Origin: Marsupella aquatica
Taxonomy: Eukaryota; Marchantiophyta
Length of the DNA stretch: 64,000 nucleotides
Assembly: GCA_973895155.1 (NCBI GenBank)
Contig: OZ316891.1
Location: forward strand, 3,782,001-3,846,000
Reading direction: 5' to 3'
Below the pieces are notes generated by a model. It saw nothing but the letters and a program-made list of their open reading frames with translations, ran no database searches and was not told where the DNA came from. A program made the position numbers and the translations under genes. Positions 44,655 through 57,402 of the stretch are shown here, one piece after another; position 1 is the first letter of the stretch, and each line of letters starts with the position of its first letter.

Positions 44655-46985
44655 ATGGGGCTTCTCAGTTCCCGCTTTATGCTCTTTCATCGGATGGTCT
44701 TGTTGCCGCCGCTCGTGTTGTTGACGTTGACATGCTTATACACATCGTCTACTCTCAGCCCCTTTAGCAGCAGGCACCGGCTCTCTTTCTCGCAGGATGT
44801 GCAATGTTTCTCGTGTGAATCGTCCTCTTCTTTCCCGTCGCGTTCTTTCCTCTCTCTTGCCAACTTCCCGACCTCCTCGTACATCAGAGACATCGTGTTA
44901 CGCCACAATGTTCTCAACGTTGAGGATTCAAGAGGTGAAACAACGGCTGAGCCCGGTTCAAGACGTAACTCGAACGAGGTAGAGAGCTTTGTCTACGGCC
45001 AGAAAAGCAACGAGAACAATGGACCAGACGAGGTTGTCGACCCACCCCATCGGGACATCGCGAGCAGAGTGAAGGAAGCGGCCAACCTTCCAGAAGCGGG
45101 AGAGGAATCATTCGCAACGATTGTCGATCCTCAGGAAGTGTCGGTTGAAGAAAAACCGGTACAGCTAGAGAAGGCAGGGGAGAAGGAGGTCTCTGCTCAA
45201 CTTAAGGAACCAACCAATCGCTCTCCTTCGGATGAGAAGCCCGCAGAGGAGAATCAGGTAGATGGGTCTGTCAACGGAGACAATGCAGCTCCCACAGAGG
45301 AGGAAATCGACAACTTTGCACTTTCAGCAGCGCACAAAGTCGACAATTTCGTCCCCTCAGATAACACAGTCGAGAGCTTCGTTCCTGACGGTAACAATGT
45401 CGATAGTTCTGTTCAGGCCGAGGAGTTGTATTCGGAGACGAAGGATGATTCTGAATCAAATCTTCAACTAGAAAACAGGCATCTCACAAGTGACGATCAC
45501 GCCAGCCCCAAGCTTGTTGAGATGCCAATTGAGACTAACGTAAGCGTCACAGAATCACCGCAGGTTGAAGTCATGAGGTTCATGCACGAGAATATGTCCA
45601 AGGAAGTCGAATTGGCTAGCATTGCAGTTCAGAACCAAATGGATGCCATCACCATCTCTGGTCTACCCAGAGAGAGGGTGAATTCGTCGAATGCAAAGAT
45701 TCTCGACGTAAACTTGTTGCTGCGAGGGGGTTCACCTCAGGGAGTGCCGTTGCGAGAGGAGAGGTCGTGCGAAGGTCGACATGTCTTCGTCTACAACCTG
45801 CCGTCAAAGTTTAACGTCGACCTCGTCCGGCAATGTGACACGCTCCTCCGTTGGTTCAATTTCTGTGACTACTTCATGAATGAAGGCATGGGAACGAATG
45901 TCCCGACTGATGATCTCAATGATAGGGGCGAGAAAGTGCTCGTACCTGACGGGAGCTGGTTTCTAACTCACCAGTACGCATTGGAGCTCATTTTCCATGC
46001 CCGGCTCAAGCACTACCCATGTCTCACCACGGATGTAAACCGAGCAGACCTCTTCTTCGTGCCTTATTATGCTGGCCTCGATGTCATCAGGTGGCACTTC
46101 AAGCAAAACATATCCAACGACCAGCGAGATGAGCTCACCCTCGAGCTCATGAATTGGCTCGAGGAGCAAGAGGCTTGGTCTAAAAACAAAGGCGTTGATC
46201 ACGTCTTCGTATTGGGAAAGATTGGGTGGGATTTCCGCAGGTCTAAATCTGCCAGTTGGGGCAGTAAGCTTCTCGTGCTTCCTGAAATGCGGCAACCCAC
46301 AAAGGTCTTGATCGAGAGGGATCCCTGGCATCAGAATGACATTGGAGTTCCCCATCCCACTTTCTTCCACCCCAAGGATGACAATGAAATTCGGACTTGG
46401 CTTGCACATGTAGAGCAATCGGAAAGGCGGTATTTGGTTTCGTTTGCAGGAATGCCACGGCCCAAGATGAAAAACAATGTACGTGGGCATCTCATTCAGC
46501 AATGCCTAGACCACCAGGATGATTGCTACCTGCTTAGATGCGTGAGTAACCTATGCATGCGGCCAGATTCCACCATGAACTTGTTCCTCCATTCACATTT
46601 CTGCATGCAGCCTCCTGGTGACAGTCCAACGAGAAGATCTGTGTTCGATTCTCTTGTGGGTGGCTGCATTCCCGTGCTGTTCGATCCATACACGGCATAC
46701 TATCAGTATGCGTGGCACTTGCCGCAGAATACGACTTCTTATTCCGTGTTCATTCCTTCGCCAGACGTCATGTCGGGCAAGTCTGACGTTGTTGAGATTT
46801 TGAGAAGCATAACTACAGAGGAGAGGACGGCCATGCGAACGAGGATCATCCGAGAGATTATTCCGGGGCTTCTGTACAGCCAGCCGGGGACGAAGCATTC
46901 GGATTTCCGCGACGCATTCGACATCTCTATCGAGGCTTTGCTGTACAGAGTTGCCCGTCTGAGAGCCGAGAAAACATTCACGTAG
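44655..46985 (+). CDS. MUR3-like xyloglucan galactosyltransferase (GT47, exostosin family), 776 aa
   Basis: Type II Golgi glycosyltransferase; MUR3-group enzymes add galactose to xyloglucan side chains. Residues 14-30 (MVLLPPLVLLTLTCLYT) form the single membrane anchor after a short basic cytosolic end. Residues ~31-371 are a long, acidic, low-complexity stem with loosely repeated VDNF/VESF/VDSS segments. The GT47 domain runs ~372-776: CEGRHVFVYNLPSKFN at its start, DLFFVPYYAGLDV, WGSKLLVLPEMRQPTKVLIERD (split here as WGSKLLVLPEM and KVLIERD), RYLVSFAGMPRP, and the hallmark CMQPPGDSPTRRSVFDS followed by LVGGCIPVLFDP near 650-676. Single exon, as is common in this subfamily. The stem is well over twice as long as in Arabidopsis MUR3 (whole protein about 619 aa). 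Acceptor specificity within the clade cannot be read from sequence. Confidence 0.92.
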   Translation: MGLLSSRFMLFHRMVLLPPLVLLTLTCLYTSSTLSPFSSRHRLSFSQDVQCFSCESSSSFPSRSFLSLANFPTSSYIRDIVLRHNVLNVEDSRGETTAEPGSRRNSNEVESFVYGQKSNENNGPDEVVDPPHRDIASRVKEAANLPEAGEESFATIVDPQEVSVEEKPVQLEKAGEKEVSAQLKEPTNRSPSDEKPAEENQVDGSVNGDNAAPTEEEIDNFALSAAHKVDNFVPSDNTVESFVPDGNNVDSSVQAEELYSETKDDSESNLQLENRHLTSDDHASPKLVEMPIETNVSVTESPQVEVMRFMHENMSKEVELASIAVQNQMDAITISGLPRERVNSSNAKILDVNLLLRGGSPQGVPLREERSCEGRHVFVYNLPSKFNVDLVRQCDTLLRWFNFCDYFMNEGMGTNVPTDDLNDRGEKVLVPDGSWFLTHQYALELIFHARLKHYPCLTTDVNRADLFFVPYYAGLDVIRWHFKQNISNDQRDELTLELMNWLEEQEAWSKNKGVDHVFVLGKIGWDFRRSKSASWGSKLLVLPEMRQPTKVLIERDPWHQNDIGVPHPTFFHPKDDNEIRTWLAHVEQSERRYLVSFAGMPRPKMKNNVRGHLIQQCLDHQDDCYLLRCVSNLCMRPDSTMNLFLHSHFCMQPPGDSPTRRSVFDSLVGGCIPVLFDPYTAYYQYAWHLPQNTTSYSVFIPSPDVMSGKSDVVEILRSITTEERTAMRTRIIREIIPGLLYSQPGTKHSDFRDAFDISIEALLYRVARLRAEKTFT

Positions 46986-49870
46986 AGCCGCGCAGTACCG
47001 TCGTCATTGATCTTTGTACACATGCATTCTTAAGACAGGTGAAGAGCAGCAGAAGCAGAAGCAGATTATAACTTCGGTTGTACATATTCGCATTGCCATC
47101 ATGATCCAGGGGCGGTCGTAAATTGATCAATTCAATTGCCCGGTTTGCTTTCGGATCCCTTTCCGATTGACGTATAATCGGGCGTGTCTCGAGAGAGTTT
47201 GAAAACGTTACTAAGGCGTTTTAGATCGAGGCCTCACTGGAGACGTTTTCTCAAGAAGATCATGCATCTTGACTACAGTCACACGTAGATCAAGCTATCA
47301 GGGTTTGACAGTACCACAACGTCTTGCCAATTTTGCTTGAAAACTAGCTAGAAATACCAGTTTCATACGTTACTACTACGAACTCGTTATTGGTCAGTTA
47401 TCTCTACCGATTTACTGGAGGCGATGTTCAATGGTTGTTCGTGCAGCGGAATAATTAGTCTCTCTCATAAACCCTTGTACGTGAGTCACGACACTGTAGT
47501 AGATCATATATAATCTTTCCAGTGCTCGATTGCTAGCTGACCGCAGTTGGAGCTTCAAGGCAAGTGCAGGCGGTCCGGCATGCAGAGCAGAGTAGGATGA
47601 TACAGGATGAGTTGGGGTGGGGTTTTATCGAGCAAAGGAAGCAGCCAGCTTGACTTAGTGCCGGGGTATTTTTGCTGGATCCAAGAATGATCTAAGCGTT
47701 CCTCGATCTTCATGCATATGGCTGTAGTACTTGCTGCGATTTGTGCACTATAGCAAGTTGGATTGGTTTGCAACAATCCCAACATGAAATAAATATTTTC
47801 GGCATCCCAGGAATGCCGAGTGCCCTCCACAGTGAGCAAATGACTATGTGATTGACCGAATTAGTGTGTTGGTTTTTTCTGATTGTGGACGTCGTTTTCT
47901 TTCAGCTATCTTCCCTCTCTTTGAGTTTATCAATGGTCATGAAGGAATTCTGATTCTCATTCCGGAGAATCCGTAGCTTGACAGCGTTCTGTACTGCTCC
48001 AGATTTTGATTGTTACGTGAATTGTCTCATTAAGGCATTCTGTTTCTAGTACCGGAGAATGCCTAGCTCGGCAAAGTGATACGTACTAAGTTTTCAGGTT
48101 TTGGTCGTATGGAATTGTGCGAACCTTCCTTCTGGCGTTTCCCTGTTTATCTTTTTGAGATGTTACTTACGCTTTCTATCTCTGAATTGTTAATCCGGTA
48201 ATGTTGTTATCCTTGTTGCTTAGTCTTGAACGTTGTTAGCTGCATGTTGCAAGTTAGTCATCTCTGTTCTAGAGCTATTGCACAAATTGTTTGATTAAAG
48301 CTCTCGGATCCATTCTGGCACGACTCTCAATCGCCACTTAATTAATTACTTGAAGCTTTTTAATTACTTCAAGCTCTCGGCCCAATTCGGGCAGGCTCTT
48401 ATCCTTCTTAATTGTTGCGAGTGCTGTTTTCGTCATCCTCTTTCAAATTGCAAGCTCTGCAGGTAACCCCCGATTGCTGCAATATCATCAACCTTCAAAG
48501 GTCAACTCGGGCCAGAAAAGTTGTAGGCGTGGCTGCTGAATTCGGGCGCGAAGGACCCTTTCTACTGTGGAGCTGTAACTCTGAGTATCAGAGATTCAGA
48601 GTCATCCCTGATCCTACGCCTCAAAAGGCCATGTTCACACCACTAGGCACGCACGGACAGTAGATCGATCCTCTCACGAGCTCCTCAGTGGAGACATTGT
48701 GGAGTCGTGTCTACTGTAACCACGCCCGGAAGACCGGAATCCATCCAATCATACATCCACAGAAGCACAAACGTAGTCGTGTAGCGTTGCGCGGACACAA
48801 ATCCGAACAACACAATCTAATGCCGCGATATCGTCTCTCGGAAGGTTAAAGAGTTCGAGACGTAACGGCCATCCTGTTGGCCGGCCTTGTGTCTCCGCAC
48901 AGCACCACCCTGCACCTCCTCAATCGGGAAAAGTGTCAAGCCTTGACAGAGAAGAATCGGGTACACTGGAAAGATCTAACTCCCAGAGAGATCCAGCCCG
49001 CGCGCGGCAGTACTCTCCCGATCCGCGGGCAGCCTCAGATCAGCGGGACGCGTGATCGCCGTGGTGTCTGCGGTCCGGAATAACCGCCTTATTCACTCTA
49101 TTGCATGTCTGCCCGTGACCAATCTATTCATCAACATAATATCATCCGCAAATCCTATCGAGCGGGGCCGCGAATCAATTGAAGATCGGATGAACCTGAC
49201 GACTAATCCCGAATCGTTTTGTAGATCTGGAACCCTGCATAATTGCATGCCTGCATCTCGATGGTCCGACTGATTCCAAAACCCTACACGAAAGACACAA
49301 CAGAACTCGCGCGCAAGCAGAGTTGATATACTTGATTGACCACAATTACACGATCACCGCTCACTCGTGACGATTTCTCATGAGAGGGCACGAAGCACTA
49401 GGAGTAGCTACTAGGTCGACAGTACCTCGGTCTCCGGACAATATTCACCCCTCTACCAAAACCAATCATGAATTTGTGAATGTAGCACGGATCTAGCTAG
49501 CTACGGACCGGAATGTCCTGCGACGAGGTTACCAATTCAACGTACTTGACCGAGAGGCTAACAATTCAACGTACTCCCGACCGACTGATTGAGTGACTGA
49601 CTGACTGAATGAATGAATTGCGGACTGACTGGCTGACTCCAGGCATGTTCCTGCGGGACGGACTCCTTTCACATCCGACGTAAAGAAGGTCGATCATTCT
49701 GGAGCTCGCTGGCAAGCGCGATGAGTGAGTGTGTGGGTGAGTGAAGGATATGATTACTACATTTCTCGTGGTGTATCGATCGAGCTTCGCTGTTTCTGTT
49801 CTGCCAGTCCGTCAATTCAATCGAATGATGTCAATTCTTCTGTAAGAGCTCGATAACGAGTGTGCGCACT
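46986..49870. other. Intergenic, no gene recognised
   Basis: Begins with the MUR3-like 3' UTR. A ~92-bp degenerate duplication lies at about 47942-48120 (ccggagaat(c/g)c.tagct.g). The block aagctctcgg..ccattc/caattc recurs near 48298 and 48372. A (GACT)n run lies at 49582-49640. Frames at 48412-48663 and 48877-49083 show no domain. Confidence 0.5.
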
Positions 49871-50306
49871 GCTGTACAGTGGTGTAAGCGAGAGTGTGAT
49901 GGGTGTCAAGAGTCGGTGTAAGAGAGAGAGTGGAGGGTGTCAAAGTCGGTGACAGCCTAGTGTAATCGAGAGTACGAGAAGTGTCAACGCTGTGGACGAC
50001 AAGTGTAATCTGGAATGTGAGGCGTGTCAGAGGTGTCACACTCGGTGACCGCCAAGTGTGAATGAGAGTGTGATAGGTGTCAAAAGGTGACAGTCCAGTG
50101 AGCGAGAGTGTGATGGGTGTCAAAGCTGGTGATGCTCAAGTGTAAACCACGGGGTGATGGGTGTCAAACGTTGGTGACGGTGTAAGTGAGAGAGTGAGGG
50201 GCGTCACAGCTGGTGACCGTCCAGTGTATTCGAGAGTATGAGGGGTGTCAAAGTTGGTGATCACCAAGTGGAAGCGCGAGTGTGAGGGCTGTCAAAGTTG
50301 GTGACT
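49871..50306. repeat. Minisatellite, ~45-60 bp units
   Basis: Eight or so imperfect units of the form (a)gtgtaa.cgagagtgtgatgggtgtcaaagttggtgac.gtcca. Confidence 0.9.
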
Positions 50307-53084
50307 TTCCAAATATGAAGGCCGCTCCAAAAACTGTGCAACTTAAACTCATTATTAATGCCCTCGTGGCAAGTAAGGGTGCTGTTACGGAAAAAGAGGT
50401 AATGTTTCTACAGAGAAGAATGCACTTTCTAAGTTTACTATAATTGTGCATTATAAAATCAAACTCATGTACTTTGATTAAAAATCTTATTTATAAAGCC
50501 CAAATCCTAATCTAAAGTTGTAGTCTAGGTTTCTAGAGATAATAAGGTTCATCATGGATGAAAAGACACATGGGTACAAAGACACATGGGTACAAAGACA
50601 CATGGGAACCATGTATGTCAAATGATAATCATGCATGTTAGATGGTAAAATTCACCATGTGGATGAAACTACACATGGGTACAAAGACACATTGATATCA
50701 TATATGTCAAATGATGATGATACATGCTTTTGTCATAATTTTTATCTACATCTTACTAAAAAAGCGTCAACTGAAGTTTAGTTTTAAGAGTCTAGGTCTA
50801 CAGTGAAGACTCTAGACTGTAACTCCATAATGGTCATCCTGTGCATGGAAAAACACTTTTCTTGTACTCTCCCTTATTCACTTTCAAAGAACGGGTAGTT
50901 GGGGCTAGTTCAAAGAATGGGCATTCAGCTCTTAGTTATAAATTTTGATTACAAGCTAGAGTTGGGTCTAGGCTTCTAGAGTGAAGCCTCTAGACCCCCT
51001 ACCAAATGTATGTGGATGCATAGAACCATGCATGTAATGTATGTCAAAATGTATGATGTGGGTCCCTCCAAAATGTATGAGGATGAAAAGAACAGTGTGG
51101 ATGTGATGCATGTCAAAATGATGATCACCTAGGATGCTTTTTATCATAATTTTTATAATATTCAATGAATGGACATTTATTATCAAATCATAATGCAAAG
51201 CTTTACTTTGAAGGCATCTGTCTGGACTGAAGCCTCTAGTTTGTGACTTAGGGGGCGATAATTGTATTACGGGTGGAGGTGAAAAATGGGCATGGGGTGG
51301 AGTAGTGCGCCACATTTGAAAATAAGGCCACCTGTGAAGGGAGTGACTGTGGAGTAGAGGCTACATGTGAAGAGAGTTGATGGATTAGAGAGGCCATCTG
51401 TGAGGCGGTCAGCTGGTGTCATCAAGGGTCAAGAGCTATGGTGAAACAGCCAGCACTTTGGACAGCTGCAGTCATCGAGGGTTGACACTTTTTATCCTCA
51501 CCTCTACTCATGTTCAAAGAATGGTGGTAATTGAGCTAGCAGTAAACTTAAGCTAAAAATCTCTAGTTCTTTGAGTGTATTCATTCCCTTCTAGGTTTAC
51601 ATTATGAACAATTGTAACTCTTGAAAATCAAATTCTATTTCAGTCCCTCCTTTTTGGGGGCATTATGGCCCCCACTACGCCTTGTACCAGGTAATTACTA
51701 TATACATTGAAGGTTTGGATTCCACTGGCCCTCAAATGGGCAGCAGCTGCCTCACTTCCATCCACCCAAAGATGCAGGGGACAGGGGGCTCCTGAAATGT
51801 CTTACCTAAGACAACCTTGTTACTTGACTGTTTGGTAGCCAAAATAGTGCATATCAATTATAGTAGACTGAAGCGTGCTTCGTATTGGAATCTGGATGTT
51901 AGTAGTGAGGCATCCCACAAAAGTTGTAGAGTGCAAACGACAGAGCATCTTAACTACACAAAAGTTCTAGATCTATCAGATCAAACTCATGCTATATACA
52001 GTAGTTGTGACACTGTATATACATCAAACTATAGGATAACTACACAAATCTATGATGACACTGTACATGTACATAGATCAAACTCCCTAATCTTACCTCA
52101 AGCATCTATGTTAGTAGTCTACTGGCAGCATTGCATTATTCATCCTATCATCAAATGTCATGATCGAGCTCCAGATGCTCTAATGGCTTGTATTCTTTGC
52201 CCTTCACCTCCATGAAAGCCCTTATATACAAGCAGCCCCTTCAAAGGTAGCACTATCAATTGGCCTCCCAAGCAGAAGGGCATGGTGAGTACACTCCACA
52301 AATTCTAATTTTTCTGATTTTTGAAGTTATTTCTAGAGTATTAAAATGTCTTAGAAGGTTTAGAGAAGGAGGTCAGGGGTTTGAAGTTTGAGGGTTTGTT
52401 GGGAAAATCATTTCCTCATTGATATTTGACTATTTTAGCTAATTGAAGCTCCTCGATTCTTCCTTTGCCAGGCCTGGATAGGTGCCAAAACCTAAGCATG
52501 CATGTCTAGTGCGATAGAACTTACGCTGGTGTGCTTATAACTAGAAGGCTAAGGCATTTGACCCTTCATAAAGTACCCACCTAATGCCTGCTGGCTAGCT
52601 GGCAGATTGAAGAAAAACCAAAACTTTGAACATGTCAAATGTTGCAACAAAAGTATCACCTGTTGACGTTCCTGTGTTGTCATACCAAATATAATGTGAT
52701 GTCAACCATAGTATTTAACCATGTAGGGCAACTCTTTGGCTAAACTGGCAATCTCCAGCCTAGCCTGATAGAGCACAAAATATTGCACTTGTCATATCAG
52801 GAGATGTTGATTGCCACAACCATAGCTTAAACCTGTGGCCAAAGATGCCACCAAGGATATAGGGGCAATTGTCTAAGTCTCCAAAGTTTGGGTGAAACAA
52901 TTTCAACCTGGGTTTAGCACACATTATTATGCAGGATTTTTTCAGGTTTGAGCAAACATACAGTAACTTTGCTAATGTGATGGTTTTTTACCCTTGTCTG
53001 ACAAACAATGCACTGATCACAGATGAATGTAATCATTAGTTACAAGTTCAATCCACATGCATTGCACAAAACATGTTGTTGGGT
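50307..53084. other. Repeat debris, no gene recognised
   Basis: acatgggtacaaagacacatgg is locally repeated at about 50567-50680. Blocks with atgtcaaatgat/atgtcaaaatgatgat and tttt(g/a)tcataatttttat recur at 50610-50750 and 51040-51160, each near aagctagagtt..agtctagg-type sequence, so two diverged copies of one repeat are likely. An open frame at 51817-52215 has no recognisable domain. Confidence 0.5.
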
Positions 53085-53315
53085 GAAAGATGTGATGCAC
53101 ATAGAAGATATTGTTAAGTAAAAGATGTTGTTGCCAAAACATGTGGTTAAGTCAAAGATGTTGTTTAGTAAAATATATAATTACACAAAAGATGTTGTGA
53201 CTAAGTAAAAACTTTGTTACACAAAAGAAGTAATTAATAAAGCATGTCATTTATGAAAGAGATGATATTGTGCAAAAGATGACATTACACAAAAGATCAT
53301 GACATTATGTAAAAG
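53085..53315. repeat. Short-period degenerate satellite, inverse orientation of 18545-18975
   Basis: Loose copies of (ta)caaaagatgttg(t/a), the reverse complement of the motif forming the array at 18.5-19.0 kb. Confidence 0.75.
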
Positions 53316-54791
53316 GTCTCATCATATGTTATGGCCCACTTCTATATGCATCCCTAACCCTGCCACCCCGGCCAAGAGTAGTTTGCTCCCCAACCCCTTG
53401 TTCTTTCATCCAAATATATATTGAATTTTGCCAAACATGTTTGTTTTCATAGAATGTACTCATTTCATTCAGGTACAGGTACTGGTAAGGGGACGGGCTA
53501 GTCCACTCTCTTTGCATTGCATGGCACATGGGGACTACATTGGGTCAACTGAAGGGCCAATACAAATAAGACAATGGAAGGGATTGGATAGAGAGGGGAT
53601 GGAGAGTGTACTTTCAAGTACAATGAGAACATCAAAGGGAAGTACTGTACTTGCAAGTAGAGTGATGAAGAGGATCAAGAAGGATTCTTCTCCCTCCATT
53701 TTTCCAGTCCCTTGATTTTTATTACCCCTTAAGCTTTGCTTTCCTTATTTTACAAATTTAAAGCCCTCAAGAACACAAACGTTTGTTCAGACAACCCGGA
53801 TGGACACAACCATGTGACACTGTAAGAAGAATCTCTTATTACACTACAAAAACCGTTTACCTTCTCTCGTTAACGGAAGGTAACCCTGCTTTAGACCTTA
53901 ATATGGTTTTCCTTCCATGACAAGCATGTTGTCCCAAAGACTTCAGGTTGCAACTTACTGTCCTCTATGAGAAGCATGAAAAGGCATTGAGAAGCTCCTA
54001 GAGAGATGGAGTCGGTTACGATCGAGAAGCACCAGAAGAGAATTGAGAAGCACCGTCAGAGGATCAGAAAACCTTGAGTTCACTGATCGATAAGAACCCT
54101 AGCCATGACTTGCGTCTTACACCTAGTCCGGATTTCCTCTCCTAAGCAGGTTACTTTGGCAAAGCATTGTAAGGACTGTGTGCCATTGTTGCAAGGAGGA
54201 AAAGTGAACAGACTACTGGAGGAATCAACCAAAAACCGACTGGTCCCGGTCACATACCTCCTTACAGGTCACTTTGGGAGTACAATCAAAAAACGTGTTA
54301 CAGAGCAAAAACTGAAGTTTGGGTTGTGTCTATCTGGGTTGTGTGTGTCAATGAAGGCTTTCTTCCAAAATAATGTGTGTGTCCATGAATGCTTTTAAGT
54401 TCTTATTTTCCCTTGGCACAGAAAACCCATATATTTTGAAAGACTACCACTGTATAAAGTGGTGGTAATTTGTACTAAAGTTTTCAATTGGGTATAGAAT
54501 GCAGTCACACTAGCTTAGTTAGCACTCAAATCTCCTTGTATTTTGTATTAAAGTTTTTAATTGGGTATAGAAGGCAGTCACACTACATTAGCTAGCACTC
54601 AAATCTCCACTGCAAAAACATCTGGGGAATGAATTTGAGGGTCCTGAAACACCACAGGCAAATTTATCTGGTTGATTTCCACGGGCTTGCATACCTGTTC
54701 CAACTTAAGTTTTGTTGCTGTAGTTCCTTAAGACCATATGAATTGTTTGCTTTTAGGTCCCATGAAGAGAGGTCAACAAATTCTCACTCGC
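53316..54791. other. Intergenic, no gene recognised
   Basis: A ~95-bp duplication lies at about 54476-54607 (ttaattgggtatagaa.gcagtcacacta, tagcactcaaatctcc). Open frames at 53428-53715 and 54105-54398 show no domain. Confidence 0.5.
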
Positions 54792-54799
54792 CCTCCACA

Positions 54800-55085
54800 C
54801 TCGGGGTATTAACTTACTGTATATTTTGGGGTACCACATGTGATCCCAGCCTAATATAAATACACCTATTTTACAAACAAAATATTCCAAAATTATTCTT
54901 TATTTCAATATTAATAACCTATTTTACTTTATAAAAGGTATATATTAGAGAATATTCTATAAATGTGAGTTAACAATACCTTCTTTTGTCTCCTACGCTT
55001 TAATTGTTTTTAGCTAATTTACATGAAAACTACCTATTTTGGATCTCACGTGGTTCCTAAGATTTTTCATAGTCAACCCCCCCAG
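54800..55085. mobile_element. hAT-like MITE, copy 2 (286 bp, inverted relative to copy 1)
   Basis: The reverse complement follows copy 1 (23385-23682) along its length: ctgggggggttgacta terminal repeat, aaaatcttaggaaccacgtg, an AT-rich core with gaatattc motifs, then the closing repeat (..ttaataccccgag). Flanked by cctccaca (54792-54799) and cctccacg (55086-55093), an 8-bp duplication with one change. Confidence 0.85.
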
Positions 55086-55093
55086 CCTCCACG

Positions 55094-57402
55094 CCATGCC
55101 AAACCAGAGAAAGGGCAAACTTGGAACTGAATCTGTCAAGATAAGCCTATCAATGTTGCAAGATTACGTCTGTGAGTCAAACAGGATTTAGGTGCTCATT
55201 GCAACACAAATGTCACACATAGTTACCTTAGATGAACTTCAAAGATACCTTTTCAATACTAAAACTGATTTATTCTCTAAGTAACCGCAAACTAATGTGA
55301 AACTATACATTTGATGGGATAAGTGAGTTTGCTATACAAAGTTCCTTTTCTCTACCATCAAACTTATTTTTTGGTAGTGGTTGTGCAACCAGGTAGCAAG
55401 CCAGACAGGCCACATACCAGCCCTAGGCTGCATGTAGTAGAACTTCCAATTGTGTGACTAGGTGCAGAGCCTCCACAAGCAAGCCAGGGTTTTAATGGCA
55501 TATAATTTAAAAGCACTAACCACTCCCCAAGCAATATCATTAATAGTTTATATTTGTCCATCCACAAGCTAGGGAAGTTGCCAGTCAATTTGGATCATAA
55601 TGATATTATGATCAGACACTCAATCATTGGTGATTGCTATCATCTAAGAGAGGTAGTTGAGAGGTTGTGGCTATAAATAAAATGTGGGAATTAAAACTGC
55701 AAAATACTTCCCATCCACAACTGGATGTACATCTCAACCAAGGTTTTTGGGCAAGATAACTAATAACTGATGTCAGTCACTACTGTTGTCAGTTATTAGT
55801 AAGTGACAAAATTATGTAAGTCGTGTCAATCTTGGTATCAATCTACTGAAAGAACTCAAAGATGCAAGGAAGCAAAAAAACATTTGACTTTACTGTATAG
55901 TGGTTACGTACTAAGCAAAACTAAGTAGCATACTAGTTAGCTATTAATATGGTAATCAGTAATGACCCCTGTGGCATACCCAAACAATATGGACAGAAAA
56001 AATACTTTGGACCTTAGTAAATAAGTTACCCATCACCCAACATGGGAACCGAGTGGTGACAACCCAGATTCTTGCCAAGCTGAGGTGGGTTAGTTTATTT
56101 TCTACACTGAGATAACATTAGTTTCAGTCCCTTTGATCAGTAGTCCATAGGTGCACATCCTACCTTGCAAGGGAAAACTTTTGAGATCGAGCCCCTGGTG
56201 ACAAGTATAAGCAATTCCTTAGGAAACCCAACCCATCCCACCCTACATCCCACTCAACCCATCTCGGGAGGACTTGTGTTCCGTGAACTTACTTAGACTT
56301 CTTAGCTCTTGTCCTGAAGTTGCTAAGTGGTCACCCAAACTGAAGTCTCCCAACTAAGTTGCCTCCTTTTTGCTGTGCATGTCACAAAATCACGTCTCCT
56401 GAGTTGGGTTCCATGAATCAACATTGGAAGTGGGGGTCTGACACTTCTAGTCCTAAATGTTAAGTAAACAACCATTACTCATAAGACATCCATAAGCATA
56501 TGCATAAGCAAAATCCACCAAATACACAAGTAATTGACACATGAGATACATGGTTCACCTCACCAGAGGCTACATCCACGGGAACACACAAGAGAACTTT
56601 ACTGAACTCTAAGCCCATCGGCCATACCAAGTCTCCATAGATTAAGCTCTCCCTATCTCCTAACTGACTCTATAACAATGAGCCTAAGTTCTATCCAGTA
56701 ACAAAAATCTGCTAATGTAAATAGTAGTTGCACATCTAACAGTAACCTAGCACCTGACTATGAGTTGACTAACTGCGAGTACAAAGTAACTCTAGACCTA
56801 AGAGAAAATACCTAAGTAACACTAAAGGCAGGTTCCATTATCATGGTTCACATATGCTGAGAATGAATGGATTGACAATATCACAATGGACTCATTTGAG
56901 AGTTGAATAGCCTCTCTTGCCAAATTTAATGTCAGGTGGTCTTCATAAGCTTAGAATTGATGGCTAAACCTAAGATGGTCCCCTTTATTCCAGGTTCATG
57001 GAGGATCCTGGACCCTTGCTTGGAGATAGGGATCTTGCATTTCAAACAATCAGTATGACATGAGTACTGGCCTCTTAACAACTTGAAGATATTAGCCATG
57101 TTGGTAATGTGTTAATCAGAGGCCTTGCTCTGCGCTACTTAAATCCTGCAAGGATTTTCTTTTTGTGTATTTGTGAACTTTATGGAAGAGAATACACATC
57201 ATGCATGCAGAATGCCATGACATTTTGAAATTTCTCCTCTTGGTAAAGAAGTAAAATCTGGACTTGCATGAAATGTGGGAGGAGTGAAAAGAGTATTAAC
57301 TCCTTGTTTCCAGGGTATGATGGGCAACAATACCCCTCAAAACATGTGCTAAAGCCCACTACACAGTAACACTCAGTCGACCTCACTGAGTTACTATTTC
57401 CT
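55094..57402. other. Intergenic, including probable 3' UTR of the kinase gene
   Basis: No domain-bearing frame. A small inverted repeat lies near 55758-55805 (actaataactgatgtcagt..tgtcagttattagtaagtgac). Otherwise nothing recognised. Confidence 0.5.

Noticed and set aside
51817-52215. 132-aa plus-strand ORF
   Set aside because: AT-rich, no domain or neighbouring exon; treated as chance.
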